Shown one piece after another: positions 53,142 to 64,000 of a DNA stretch of 64,000 nt (positions are counted from its first letter, which is position 1; the number at the start of each line of letters is the position of its first letter). Below the pieces are notes generated by a model. It did no database searches, was not told the origin of the DNA, and saw only the letters and a program-made list of their open reading frames with translations. The position numbers were made by a program, and so were the translations under genes. This stretch comes from Halomonas cerina (GTDB taxonomy: Bacteria; Pseudomonadota; Gammaproteobacteria; Pseudomonadales; Halomonadaceae): assembly GCF_014192215.1 (NCBI RefSeq), contig NZ_JACHXP010000001.1, forward strand, positions 310,001 through 374,000, written 5' to 3'.

Positions 53142-53678
53142 TCAGGCCACGGCCCGATCCGCCTGGGTCTTTCCCGGCTTACGCAGACGACGCCGGAACA
53201 ACGGTTCCGGATCGTCGGTACCCGGCTGGTAGCTGAGGCTGAAGGTGTCCAGCGCCTTAAGGGCATCCTCGACGACCTGGTCCTCGCGCAGCAGGAAGGC
53301 ATCGAAGCCACAGCGGGACATGTAGAACAACTGATCGATCAGCACATCGCCCACGGCGCGGATCTGGCCCGTGTAGCCATAGCGCTCACGCAGCAGTCGC
53401 GCGATGCTGTAGCCGCGGCCGTCGGTGAACTTTGGGAAGTCGATGGCGACCAGCGGCGCGTCGCGCAGTTCCTCGGCCAACTCGGCGGTCATCTCGGTGT
53501 CGCTGGGCAGCCAGGGGGCGAGAGCCTCGCCCTTGGCCGAGACCTGCCAGGCCTCTAGTGGAATGATCGCTGGCTGGCTCTCGGGACGCTGCTCGGCGTC
53601 CTCGCAGAGCACCCAGGCATCATCAACGACGACACGGCGCTCGGCGATCAGGGGACGGTGGCTGGTCTGTTCAGGCAT
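53142..53678 (-). CDS. DUF934 (CysI-associated) oxidoreductase-like protein
   Basis: 178 residues. DTEMTAELAEELRDAPLVAIDFPKFTDGRGYSIARLLRERYGYTGQIRAVGDVLIDQLFYMSRCGFDAF is the DUF934 signature. These proteins follow cysI in many proteobacteria and are thought to help sulfite reduction, perhaps in place of a reductase partner; not proven. The ATG at 53678 has AAGGAG 7 bases upstream and overlaps the cysI stop; a GTG at 53684 is too close to that site. Confidence 0.88.
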   Translation of the reverse strand: MPEQTSHRPLIAERRVVVDDAWVLCEDAEQRPESQPAIIPLEAWQVSAKGEALAPWLPSDTEMTAELAEELRDAPLVAIDFPKFTDGRGYSIARLLRERYGYTGQIRAVGDVLIDQLFYMSRCGFDAFLLREDQVVEDALKALDTFSLSYQPGTDDPEPLFRRRLRKPGKTQADRAVA

Positions 53679-55323
53679 AGACACGCTCCTTGAAGGGTTT
53701 CAGGCCGATGCGGCGATAGGTGTCGAGGAAGGTCTCGTCCGGAGCACGCTCACCGACATAGACCTGCAGCACCTTGTCGATCACCTCCGGCACGTCCTCG
53801 CGGTAGAAGGAAGGCCCCAGGATCTTGCCCAGCGAGGCATTGTTGCCCTGGCTGCCGCCCAGCGAGATCTGGTAGTACTCCTCGCCCTTCTTGTCGACAC
53901 CGAGAATGCCGATATGGCCTACGTGGTGGTGGCCGCAGGCGTTCATGCAGCCGGAGATATTGAGATCCAGCGGTCCCAGGTCATAGAGGAAGTCCAGGTC
54001 CTCGAAGCGCTCCTGGATGGCATGGGCGACCGGGATCGACTTGGCATTGGCCAGCGCACAGTAGTCCCCGCCGGGGCAGCAGATCAGGTCGGCCAGGGTG
54101 CCCACGGTGGGATTGGCCATGCCTAGGCTCTCCAGGCGCTGCCAGAGTTCCTCCAGCCGGTCCACCGGGACATCGGTCAGCACCAGGTTCTGCTCATGGG
54201 TGACCCGCAGCTCACCATAGCCGAATTCGTCGGCCAGGTCGGCGATGGCGCCCATCTGTTCCGAGGTGACATCGCCGGGCGAGTGCTCGCGGCGCTTCAG
54301 CGACAGGGTGACGGCCTTGTAGCCGGCCACCTTGTGGTCGGTGACGTTGTTGGTCACGAAGCGGGCGAAGGCGCGGTTGTCCGCCCGCAGCCGCTCGTGG
54401 GCCTCGATGGCCTCCGGCGCCACCTCGCGACGCTCGGGGTCGACGAAGTGGTCGGCCACGGCGGCCACGGCATCCTCGGTGAGGGTCTGGGGGCCGTCCT
54501 TGAGGTGCGCCCACTCTGCCTCGACGCGGCGACGGAACTCCTCGATGCCCAGGGCCTTGACCAGGATCTTGATGCGCGCCTTGAACTTGTTGTCGCGCCG
54601 CCCGAACTGGTTGTAGACGCGCAGGATGGCCTCCAGGTAGGTCAGCAGGTGCTGCCAGGGCAGATCCTCACGGACCGTCTCGCCAATCATCGGCGTACGC
54701 CCGAGCCCGCCACCGGCCAGCACCTTGACCCGCACTTCGCCGTCGCGGTCACGCCACAGGCGCAGGCCCACGTCGTGGACCTGGATGGCCGCCCGATCCT
54801 GTTCGGCCCCGGTCACGGCGATCTTGAACTTGCGCGGCAGATAGGCGAATTCCGGGTGGAAGGTCGACCACTGGCGGACCAGCTCGCACCAGGCCCGCGG
54901 ATCGACGTCCTCGTCGGCGGCGATCCCCGAGAACTGGTCGGTGGTGGTGTTGCGGATGTCGTTGCCGCTGGTCTGGATGGCATGCATCTGCACGCTGGCG
55001 AGATCGGCCAGGATGTCCGGCACGTCCTCGAGCTTGGGCCAGTTCAGCTGAAGGTTGGTGCGCGTGGTGAAGTGGCCGTAGCCGCGGTCATAGCGCGCCG
55101 CGATCTCTCCCAGCTTGCGCAGCTGGTAGGAGGCCAGCATGCCGTACGGGATGGCAATGCGCAGCATCGGCGCATAGCGCTGGATATAGAGACCGTTCTG
55201 CACGCGCAGTGGCAGAAACTCCTCGTCGCTGATCTTGCCCTCGAGGTAGCGACGCATCTGGTCGCGGAACTGGGCGACGCGCTCGTCGACCAGGGTCTGA
55301 TCATGGGTGTCGTAACGGTACAT
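53671..55323 (-). CDS. cysI: Sulfite/nitrite reductase hemoprotein (assimilatory sulfite reductase)
   Basis: 550 residues, sirohaem-[4Fe-4S] enzyme. The N-terminus (MYRYDTHDQTLVDERVAQFRDQMRRYLEGKISDEEFLPLRVQNGLY) and GHFTTRTNLQLNWPKLEDVPDILADL are typical of the single-subunit form coupled to DUF934. The cluster ligands are in LICCPGGDYCALANAKS and SGCMNACGHHHVGHIGI. It makes sulfide for metY. The AT-rich region upstream (55383-55425) has several near-palindromes, a possible CysB site. Confidence 0.93.
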   Translation of the reverse strand: MYRYDTHDQTLVDERVAQFRDQMRRYLEGKISDEEFLPLRVQNGLYIQRYAPMLRIAIPYGMLASYQLRKLGEIAARYDRGYGHFTTRTNLQLNWPKLEDVPDILADLASVQMHAIQTSGNDIRNTTTDQFSGIAADEDVDPRAWCELVRQWSTFHPEFAYLPRKFKIAVTGAEQDRAAIQVHDVGLRLWRDRDGEVRVKVLAGGGLGRTPMIGETVREDLPWQHLLTYLEAILRVYNQFGRRDNKFKARIKILVKALGIEEFRRRVEAEWAHLKDGPQTLTEDAVAAVADHFVDPERREVAPEAIEAHERLRADNRAFARFVTNNVTDHKVAGYKAVTLSLKRREHSPGDVTSEQMGAIADLADEFGYGELRVTHEQNLVLTDVPVDRLEELWQRLESLGMANPTVGTLADLICCPGGDYCALANAKSIPVAHAIQERFEDLDFLYDLGPLDLNISGCMNACGHHHVGHIGILGVDKKGEEYYQISLGGSQGNNASLGKILGPSFYREDVPEVIDKVLQVYVGERAPDETFLDTYRRIGLKPFKERVYA

Positions 55324-55463
55324 TCAGCGCTTACCTGCAACTGGGAAGTGGGGAAGCTTGGCGACCACCTTACCGGGTCGCGTATATTCTATAAAAGAAT
55401 AAATATTCATATTTTATATTCAAAATGGAATTACGCCTAATGGGTAGCCTCGGCCTCTGGCGG
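55324..55463 (-). promoter_or_regulatory. AT-rich promoter region of cysI
   Basis: A stretch at about 55383-55430 is almost pure A/T in an otherwise GC-rich window. It contains ATTCT-ATAAA-AGAAT at 55386-55400 and AATATTCATATTTTATATTC. It resembles CysB-type or UP-element DNA upstream of cys genes. No exact -35/-10 pair was fixed. Confidence 0.45.
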
Positions 55464-56824
55464 CTAAACAGGCAGGCATTGCCAGCGACAGCGTTGCCAG
55501 ATCATGACGAACCAGGCCGAGTTGAGGCATCGATACCCTAACTGCACCCACCAGATGCCGGCTAGCCCCTGGTCGAGATGGACCCCCACCCACCAGGCGA
55601 GCGGCAGGAACACCAGCCACTGCAGCGTCAGGGTGGTGGTCATCACCGTCCGATTCGCCCCGGCGCCCAGCAGGGCCTGGGCGAATACCAGTGCGGCGGC
55701 GTCCAGCACGATCATCACGGCCGTCAGGCGCAGCGGCAGAATACCCAGGGCGACGAGTTCGGCATCATGCAGGAACAGCCCCAGTACCGGACCGGGGAAC
55801 AGCATCATGGGCAGCGCCAGCGCGGCCAGGAAGAGCCAGGCCAGGTGCACCACGTCCCAGCCCCAGCGATGCGCCTCTCGGTGGGCCTGACGCCCCAGCG
55901 CCTGGCCCACCAGGCTCATGGCGGCCATGCCGAGCCCGACGCCTGGCAGGATCAGCAGTAGCGAGAGGTTCACCAGCACGTGGCCCACCGCCACGCTGGC
56001 GGTGCCGATCTGGCCGAGGATGGCGAACAGCACCGCATAGCCGGCGGCAAACCAGATCTGCTGGAAGGAGTGGGGAGCGGCCAGGCGCAGGGTGGTGCCA
56101 AGGGGCCCGCGGCCCGGCAGGCCGGCCAGAAAGCCGCTGGCCGTGGCATGGCGAAGGCTCAGCCCGGCCCAGATCGAAAGTCCCACGTAGAGTGACAGTG
56201 TCGTGCCGGCCCCGGCCCCGGCGGCGCCCATGGCCGGCAGCCCAGCGAGCCCGAAGATCAGCCCCACGCTGGCCACCACGTTCACGAGGTGCATCACCAG
56301 GATGATGCGCAGGTAGAGGCCGGTCTCCTGGATACCGTTCCAGTAGCCCCGGAAGCAGAAGATCATCGCCACCGGCAGCAGCGACACCACGCGCCAGCGG
56401 AAGTAGGCCACGGCCTCGGTGTTGACCGCCGGGTCCTGGTTGATCAGCGCCAGCAAGGCCGGCGCCTGCCACAGGCAGAGCAGGGCCAGTGGCAGGGCTA
56501 TGGCCAGTGCAATCAGCAGGCCGGCATTGAGGGCCACCGCACGGTGATCCCAGGCCTCCTCGCCGTGGCGGCGCGCGGTCTGGGCCTGGACGCCGGAGGA
56601 CAGGCCGAACACCACGGCGGTGACCAGGAACATCGCATAGCCACCGATGCCCACCCCGGCCAGCGGCACCTCGCCCAGCGAGCCGACCAGGGCGGCATCG
56701 ATCAGGTTGAGCAGGCTCTGGGTCAGCATGCCGGCGATGATCGGTAGTGCCAGATGCAGGATGGTCCGGCGCCGGCATGCGTCAGGCAGCATGCCGGCGC
56801 CCGCGAAACGCACCGACTCGGTCA

Positions 56825-56825
<1 letters not shown>
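55464..56825 (-). CDS. MATE family efflux transporter
   Basis: 453 residues, 12 predicted helices in two homologous halves, DinF-like branch (LALPIIAGMLTQSLLNLIDAALVGSLGEVPLAGVGIGGYAMFL; second half LVNLSLLLILPGVGLGMAAMSLVGQALGR). Na+- or H+-coupled drug/organic cation efflux; substrate unknown. Its start overlaps the metH stop by one base, so the two are co-transcribed (metH first). Confidence 0.88.
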
Positions 56826-60526
<3,701 letters not shown>

Positions 60527-60632
60527 GGGTCGGATCGATCTCCAGCGTAAAGGCGTCGGTCGCGTTCGGCAGCGTGGCGCCTGGGGCGTCTTGTCATCGG
60601 GGCTGGCCTGCCGAACTGGGCCCCATATGGTA

Positions 60633-60665
60633 GCAAAAGCCGGCCCCTGGCGGCAGGGGCCCGGC
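60633..60665 (-). promoter_or_regulatory. Terminator-like hairpin in the metH 5' region
   Basis: On the minus strand, GCCGGGCCCCTG (60665-60654), loop CCGC, then CAGGGGCCGGC (60649-60639) form a stem with one bulge, followed directly by TTTTGC. It lies about 110 bases before the metH start, with no minus-strand gene upstream whose end it could mark. Candidate attenuator. A TTATAC -10-like sequence sits just before it. Confidence 0.4.
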
Positions 60666-60690
60666 GTATAACCGAGTAAAACCGTCGGGA

Positions 60691-60719
60691 TTGTCTCCCG
60701 GCAGCGGGTCGCTTACCAT
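60691..60719 (+). promoter_or_regulatory. Probable nfuA promoter
   Basis: TTGTCT (60691-60696) and TACCAT (60714-60719) are separated by exactly 17 bases, about 70 bases before the nfuA start. Confidence 0.6.
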
Positions 60720-60790
60720 AGGGGCATGCCATTCCTCGGCCGAGCCCTGCAAACACCCCGACCCGGCTTGGCGCGACCAGTGAGAGTCTC

Positions 60791-61381
60791 ATGAGCGACA
60801 GCATCCAGATTACCGACAGTGCCCAGGATTACCTTGCCGAGCTGCTGGCCAAGCAGAACGTCGAGGGCATCGCCGTGCGCATCTTCATCACCCAGCCCGG
60901 CACGCCCTATGCCGAGACCTGCCTGGCCTACTGCCGTCCCGGTGAGGAGGAGCCCAGCGACGAGCGGCTCGAGCTCGACAAGATCGCCGTCTACCTGGAC
61001 AAGAACAGCCTGCCGTTTCTCGAGGAGGCGGTGGTTGACTTCAATGCCGATCGCATGGGCGGTCAGCTGACCATCAAGGCGCCCAATGCCAAGATGCCCA
61101 AGGTCAATGCCGACAGCCCGCTGTCCGACCGCGTCAACTACGTGCTCTACAGCGAGATCAACCCGGGGCTGGCGGCCCACGGTGGCGAGATCAAGCTGGT
61201 CCAGCTCACCGAGGACCAGGTGGCCGTGCTGGCCTTCGGCGGCGGCTGCCAGGGCTGTGCCGCCGTGGACCTGACCCTCAAGGAGGGCGTCGAGAGGACC
61301 TTGATGGAGCGCATCCCGGAGCTCGCCGGTATCCGCGACGTCACCGACCACACCGACACCACCAACGCCTACTACCGCTGA
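60791..61381 (+). CDS. nfuA: Fe-S cluster biogenesis protein NfuA
   Basis: 196 residues: an A-type-like N-terminal domain ([40 protein letters not shown]) and a NifU-like C-terminal domain with the cluster-binding CxxC ([19 protein letters not shown]). It carries 4Fe-4S clusters to target enzymes, especially under oxidative stress or iron shortage. Divergent from metH; its stop overlaps the KfrA-like gene by about 10 bases. Confidence 0.95.
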   Translation: MSDSIQITDSAQDYLAELLAKQNVEGIAVRIFITQPGTPYAETCLAYCRPGEEEPSDERLELDKIAVYLDKNSLPFLEEAVVDFNADRMGGQLTIKAPNAKMPKVNADSPLSDRVNYVLYSEINPGLAAHGGEIKLVQLTEDQVAVLAFGGGCQGCAAVDLTLKEGVERTLMERIPELAGIRDVTDHTDTTNAYYR

Positions 61382-62421
61382 GGCGTCGGCACTGCCTCGC
61401 GTTCCTCCCCGGGCCCCGCATCGTCGGGGCCCGCCTCGTTTCCGACCGCTTCGATTAGCCGGGACTGGGTCTCGCGAATCCTTTCCAGCGACGACCAGAG
61501 GCGATCCTCCAGCCGGCGCTCCAGGGCTTCCATGCGCTCCTGGCGTGATGCCAGGGCCTGCTGGCTGTCCTCCAGCCGCGCCGTCAGGCGGGTGTTTTCC
61601 TCCTCCAGCGCCGCCCGGGCCGCCTCGACGTCGCGCCCCGCCTGCTGCTCCTCGCTGAGCGCCACGCGCAGCGCCTTGTGCTCTTCCTGCAGCGTCTCCA
61701 GGCGTTTCTCCAGCTTGTCGTGGCGGCTGACATGAGCCTTCTCGGCGGCCTGGCGCTCCTGGCGAGCTTCATCGAGCAGGCTCATCAGGCGGGCCTCCGC
61801 ACTCTCGTGACGCTGCTCTTCCTGCGTGAGTCGCGCCTGAAGCGTCCTCTCCTGCTCAGCCAGTGCCTGGCGGTGGGCCTGGGCCTGGCCCTCGAGTTCC
61901 GCCTGCAACGCCTCGAGCCGGGTTTCCAGCCGCCCTCGGCTCTCTTGCTGCCGCGCTTCTCGGTGCATCAGGGCCTCATGATCGGCCTGCAGCCGCGCCA
62001 GCTCCATGGCTTGGGCCTCGAGGCGTTCCTCGGTACGGGTCAGGTGGCCGGAGAGGGCCGACTCACGCTGTTCGGCGTCTTCGGCATGGCGTGCCGCCTC
62101 GGCGGCCTGGTCCCGTGATTCGGCCACCTTGTCGTCGGCCTCGCGGCGATAGTGGGCGAGGGCCTCGTTGGCGGCTTCCTGGGCCTGCTGCCACAGGGTT
62201 TCGGCCAGTTCCTGTAATGCGACCGGCATGCCGCGGGGCGGCGGGACATCGCGGTTTTCCTGGCGACGGGTCCGCCATTCCCGCAGATGCTCGCTGATGG
62301 TGGTGAAGCTGCCGGTGCCCAACACCTCGCGGATCTTCTGCACGCTGGGGGTATCGCCCTGGGACAGCAGGGCATCAATGGCCCGCTGAACATCCTCGTA
62401 TTGCACACCGCTGCGTGCCAT
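61372..62421 (-). CDS. KfrA-like DNA-binding protein with long coiled coil
   Basis: 349 residues. The N-terminal KfrA_N domain (about 1-70) has [43 protein letters not shown], a DNA-binding fold. Residues 90-325 are almost uninterrupted coiled coil rich in Glu, Gln, Arg and Ala. KfrA itself is a plasmid DNA-binding architectural protein, but chromosomal versions beside tyrosine recombinases resemble TnpT of Tn4651-type transposons. Divergent from the recombinase gene, with an AT-rich repeat region between. Function not proven. Confidence 0.85.
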   Translation of the reverse strand: MARSGVQYEDVQRAIDALLSQGDTPSVQKIREVLGTGSFTTISEHLREWRTRRQENRDVPPPRGMPVALQELAETLWQQAQEAANEALAHYRREADDKVAESRDQAAEAARHAEDAEQRESALSGHLTRTEERLEAQAMELARLQADHEALMHREARQQESRGRLETRLEALQAELEGQAQAHRQALAEQERTLQARLTQEEQRHESAEARLMSLLDEARQERQAAEKAHVSRHDKLEKRLETLQEEHKALRVALSEEQQAGRDVEAARAALEEENTRLTARLEDSQQALASRQERMEALERRLEDRLWSSLERIRETQSRLIEAVGNEAGPDDAGPGEEREAVPTPQR

Positions 62422-62678
62422 CTCGTCTCCTTGTCTGTCGGACCTGACCGGGCTTGGGCAGGGTCTGGCGAAGCTTACCCGGCGGCGGAGTAGAGATAAA
62501 GGTTATTACATAAAACGTAATACGTAATTTACATTATCTTTCTTGGACTAAAATCAAGATTACGCGGCTTATCTTGCTTTTATTGCCAGGAAACCCGGAT
62601 ACTGACGAGCAAGGAGCAAGGAGCAAGGAGCAAGGAGCAAGGAGCAAGGAGCAAGGAGCAAGGAGCAAGGGAGAAGAG
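62422..62678. promoter_or_regulatory. Intergenic region with TTAC/GTAA half-sites and heptamer repeats
   Basis: An AT-rich island at 62494-62565 has an inverted pair TATTAC (62505-62510) / GTAATA (62518-62523) with a 7-base spacer, and a second palindromic GTAATTTAC at 62525-62533. It is followed by the heptamer array. It could be a recombination core site, the operator of the KfrA-like protein, or both. Confidence 0.5.
62607..62673 (+). repeat. Eight tandem copies of AAGGAGC before the recombinase start
   Basis: Perfect copies run from 62611 to 62666 (8 x 7 bases), with a partial GAGC before and AAGGGAG after. Each unit contains a Shine-Dalgarno core (AGGAG). The last motif lies about 7 bases before the ATG at 62679. 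In the frame that reaches a TTG at 62574 the array encodes a repeated 7-residue unit (GARSKEQ). Confidence 0.92.
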
Positions 62679-63884
62679 ATGGATAGTGAAGCGAGGCAGG
62701 CGACGCCCGGTGAGACGGTGAGTGTGATATCGGCCGTACGCGAGCGACGTGCGCAGCCGCCGGAAGAGCCGGCAGGCCTTCACATCACCGCCGGCAGCGA
62801 TGCCGAGGCGGTGGCGCAGTGGCTCGCCGAGTATCGTGCCAGCCCGCATACCCAGCGGGCCTATCGCCGCGAGGCGGAGCGATTGTTGCTGTGGCTGGCG
62901 GATCAGAAGATGACACTGACTGCGCTGCGCCGGGACCACCTCGATGCTTTCGAGGCCTTTCTCGGCGACCCGCGCCCGCGGGAGCGCTGGGTCGGCCCGA
63001 CGCGCCCTCGTCATGACCCGCGCTGGCGGCCCTTCCGCGGCCCGCTGTCGCCGGCCAGCCGCCGGCAGAGCCTGGTGATCTTGCAGGGACTCTGCGCCTG
63101 GCTGGTCGAGGCGGGCTGGCTTGGCCACAACCCCTTTCGGCTGATGCGCGACAAGCGCCGCCGCCTGGACAACCGGCAGGGCAGGGTGGAGCGCTATCTG
63201 GAAAAACCGCTGTGGGACTGGCTATGGCGCTGGCTGACACGCGCGCCTGCCGCCGAGGCCACGTCCCGAGAGCGCTTCGAAGCCAGGCGACGGTGTCTGG
63301 CGTTCGGCTTCGCCTATCTGCTGGCTCCCCGGATCGGCGAGATGGCCGCGGCCCGCATGAACGACTTCCATCGGCGCGAGGGTCGCTGGTGGTGGGCGGT
63401 GGTAGGGAAGGGCGGCAAGGCGGCGAGCATTCCGGTACCGCCGGACATGCTGCGCCTGCTTGGCGAGTGGCGAGGCCATCTCGGCCTCGCTCCCGAGCCC
63501 GGCCCGGACGAGACCACGCCGCTGCTGCGGGGGCTGGACGGTCGCCGCGGCCTGGGCGAGAACCGCCTGTACCGGCTGATCCGCGCGACCTTCGACGCGG
63601 CCGCCACGGACCTGGAGGCGACACCGGGTGCCAAGGCAGTCCGGGAGGTCAGCCTGCTGCGCCGGGCCACACCGCACTGGCTGCGCCATACGGCGCTCAC
63701 CCACCAGGCCCAGGCGGGGGTCGAGCTGCGTTACCTGGCCGAGACCGCGCGCCATTCACGGCTCGATACCACCAGCCGCTACCTGCATGCCGAGGAGGCG
63801 GAATGGCATCGCCAGCAGTCATGGCATGGCTTGGACACCGACGCCAGGCAAGGGGCGGACGACGGTCGGGGTCAACCGGTATAA
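62679..63884 (+). CDS. Tyrosine recombinase, TnpS/XerC-like
   Basis: 401 residues from the ATG at 62679. N-terminal SAM-like core-binding domain (LAEYRASPHTQRAYRREAERLLLWLADQKMTL), then a catalytic domain with Arg in LLAPRIGEMAAARM, Lys in VVGKGGKAASIPV, HWLRH (HxxR), ARHSRLDTT (His) and TSRYLH (Tyr nucleophile). It is longer than XerC/XerD (about 300). The start is uncertain: a TTG at 62574 would add 35 residues made largely of the GARSKEQ repeats. Adjacent to and divergent from a KfrA-like protein. No transposase or att repeats are visible. Confidence 0.88.
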   Translation: MDSEARQATPGETVSVISAVRERRAQPPEEPAGLHITAGSDAEAVAQWLAEYRASPHTQRAYRREAERLLLWLADQKMTLTALRRDHLDAFEAFLGDPRPRERWVGPTRPRHDPRWRPFRGPLSPASRRQSLVILQGLCAWLVEAGWLGHNPFRLMRDKRRRLDNRQGRVERYLEKPLWDWLWRWLTRAPAAEATSRERFEARRRCLAFGFAYLLAPRIGEMAAARMNDFHRREGRWWWAVVGKGGKAASIPVPPDMLRLLGEWRGHLGLAPEPGPDETTPLLRGLDGRRGLGENRLYRLIRATFDAAATDLEATPGAKAVREVSLLRRATPHWLRHTALTHQAQAGVELRYLAETARHSRLDTTSRYLHAEEAEWHRQQSWHGLDTDARQGADDGRGQPV

Positions 63885-63885
63885 T
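63880..63885 (+). promoter_or_regulatory. Consensus -10 of sufE
   Basis: TATAAT at 63880-63885 overlaps the end of the recombinase gene, 25 bases before the sufE ATG. The -35 is not clear (GACGGT region upstream). Confidence 0.5.
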
Positions 63886-63910
63886 GGCGTTAACACATCG
63901 AGGAGTGCCT

Positions 63911-64000
63911 ATGACCACCGAGACCACCGCCGAGCAGGCCCAGCAGGAACTCCTGGAGGAGTTCGAGCTGTTCGACAACTGGATGGACCGCTACCAGTAC
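63911..64000 (+). CDS. sufE: SufE-family cysteine desulfuration protein (partial, 3' end outside window)
   Basis: Only 30 residues are visible: EEFELFDNWMDRYQY, typical of the SufE/CsdE N-terminus (usually D-W-E-x-R-Y). SufE accepts sulfur from SufS/CsdA for Fe-S assembly. The catalytic cysteine is beyond the window. GAGGAG precedes the ATG. Confidence 0.78.
   Translation, partial: MTTETTAEQAQQELLEEFELFDNWMDRYQY

Noticed and set aside
60527..60640. SAH riboswitch before metH
   Set aside because: The conserved core sequence of the SAH riboswitch was not found; only an isolated hairpin is present.
62607..62673. CRISPR array
   Set aside because: The repeat unit is 7 bases with no spacers.

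Overview
The window is a high-GC, tightly packed chromosomal segment of a gammaproteobacterium, most likely a halophile of the Halomonas group. This is inferred from gene content and order (gloB-yafS-rnhA-dnaQ, arsC-wrbA-DUF2069, tusDCBE, yejABEF, a PatZ-type acyl-CoA synthetase) and from codon style; no rRNA or taxonomic marker is present to prove it. No CRISPR array, rRNA or complete IS was seen.

Layout. 1-5.3 kb: cut-off SulP sulfate transporter, divergent metY (O-acetylhomoserine sulfhydrylase), rarD, and a yafV-rsuA pair. 5.3-12.3 kb: a yejABEF peptide/microcin ABC importer on the minus strand, with a long perfect hairpin between yejA and yejB, then an MltD-like lytic transglycosylase. 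12.3-17.9 kb: gloB, then yafS-rnhA-dnaQ-nudC, an SCP2 protein, sohB and an ArsR regulator divergent from prpE. 18-25 kb: prpE, yhhQ, a ybfF-like hydrolase, an orphan THI5/NMT1-like binding protein, an NhaP2-type antiporter and tRNA-Ser(UGA).

25.0-29.8 kb is the main accessory region: a compact 4.7 kb integrative element inserted in the 3' end of tRNA-Ser. It is bounded by an exact 20-bp direct repeat and has paired TTTACCACA arm-like sites at both ends. It carries a tyrosine integrase, a serine resolvase with repeated motifs upstream, a ParB-like protein without ParA, two small membrane proteins and about 560 bases with no gene I can support.

30-35.2 kb: BI-1 family protein, tusD-C-B-E (2-thiouridine sulfur relay) with overlapping acpH, then moeA/moaB/DUF1244. 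35.2-44.5 kb: an eight-gene respiratory formate dehydrogenase operon (DUF3305, DUF3306, polyferredoxin, TorD-like chaperone, small TAT protein, FdhA, FdhB, FdhC) ending in a clear terminator, with divergent fdhD. moeA and moaB next door supply molybdenum cofactor functions. 44.5-49.2 kb: XRE-cupin regulator, histone-deacetylase-fold amidohydrolase and PatZ-like acyl-CoA synthetase/acetyltransferase. 49.2-56.8 kb: pdxH, DUF2069-wrbA-arsC, mgtC, a GGCT-like protein, smrA, DUF934-cysI (sulfite reduction) and a MATE pump. 56.8-64 kb: metH, nfuA, a divergent KfrA-like coiled-coil protein and tyrosine recombinase, and the start of sufE.

A sulfur/methionine/Fe-S theme recurs: SulP, metY, cysI, metH, tusBCDE, nfuA, sufE. 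The most unusual segments are the tRNA-Ser element and the KfrA-like/recombinase pair at 61.4-63.9 kb. The intergenic region of that pair holds TTAC/GTAA half-sites and eight copies of a Shine-Dalgarno-like heptamer (AAGGAGC). The arrangement recalls the TnpT/TnpS cointegrate-resolution modules of Tn4651-type transposons.
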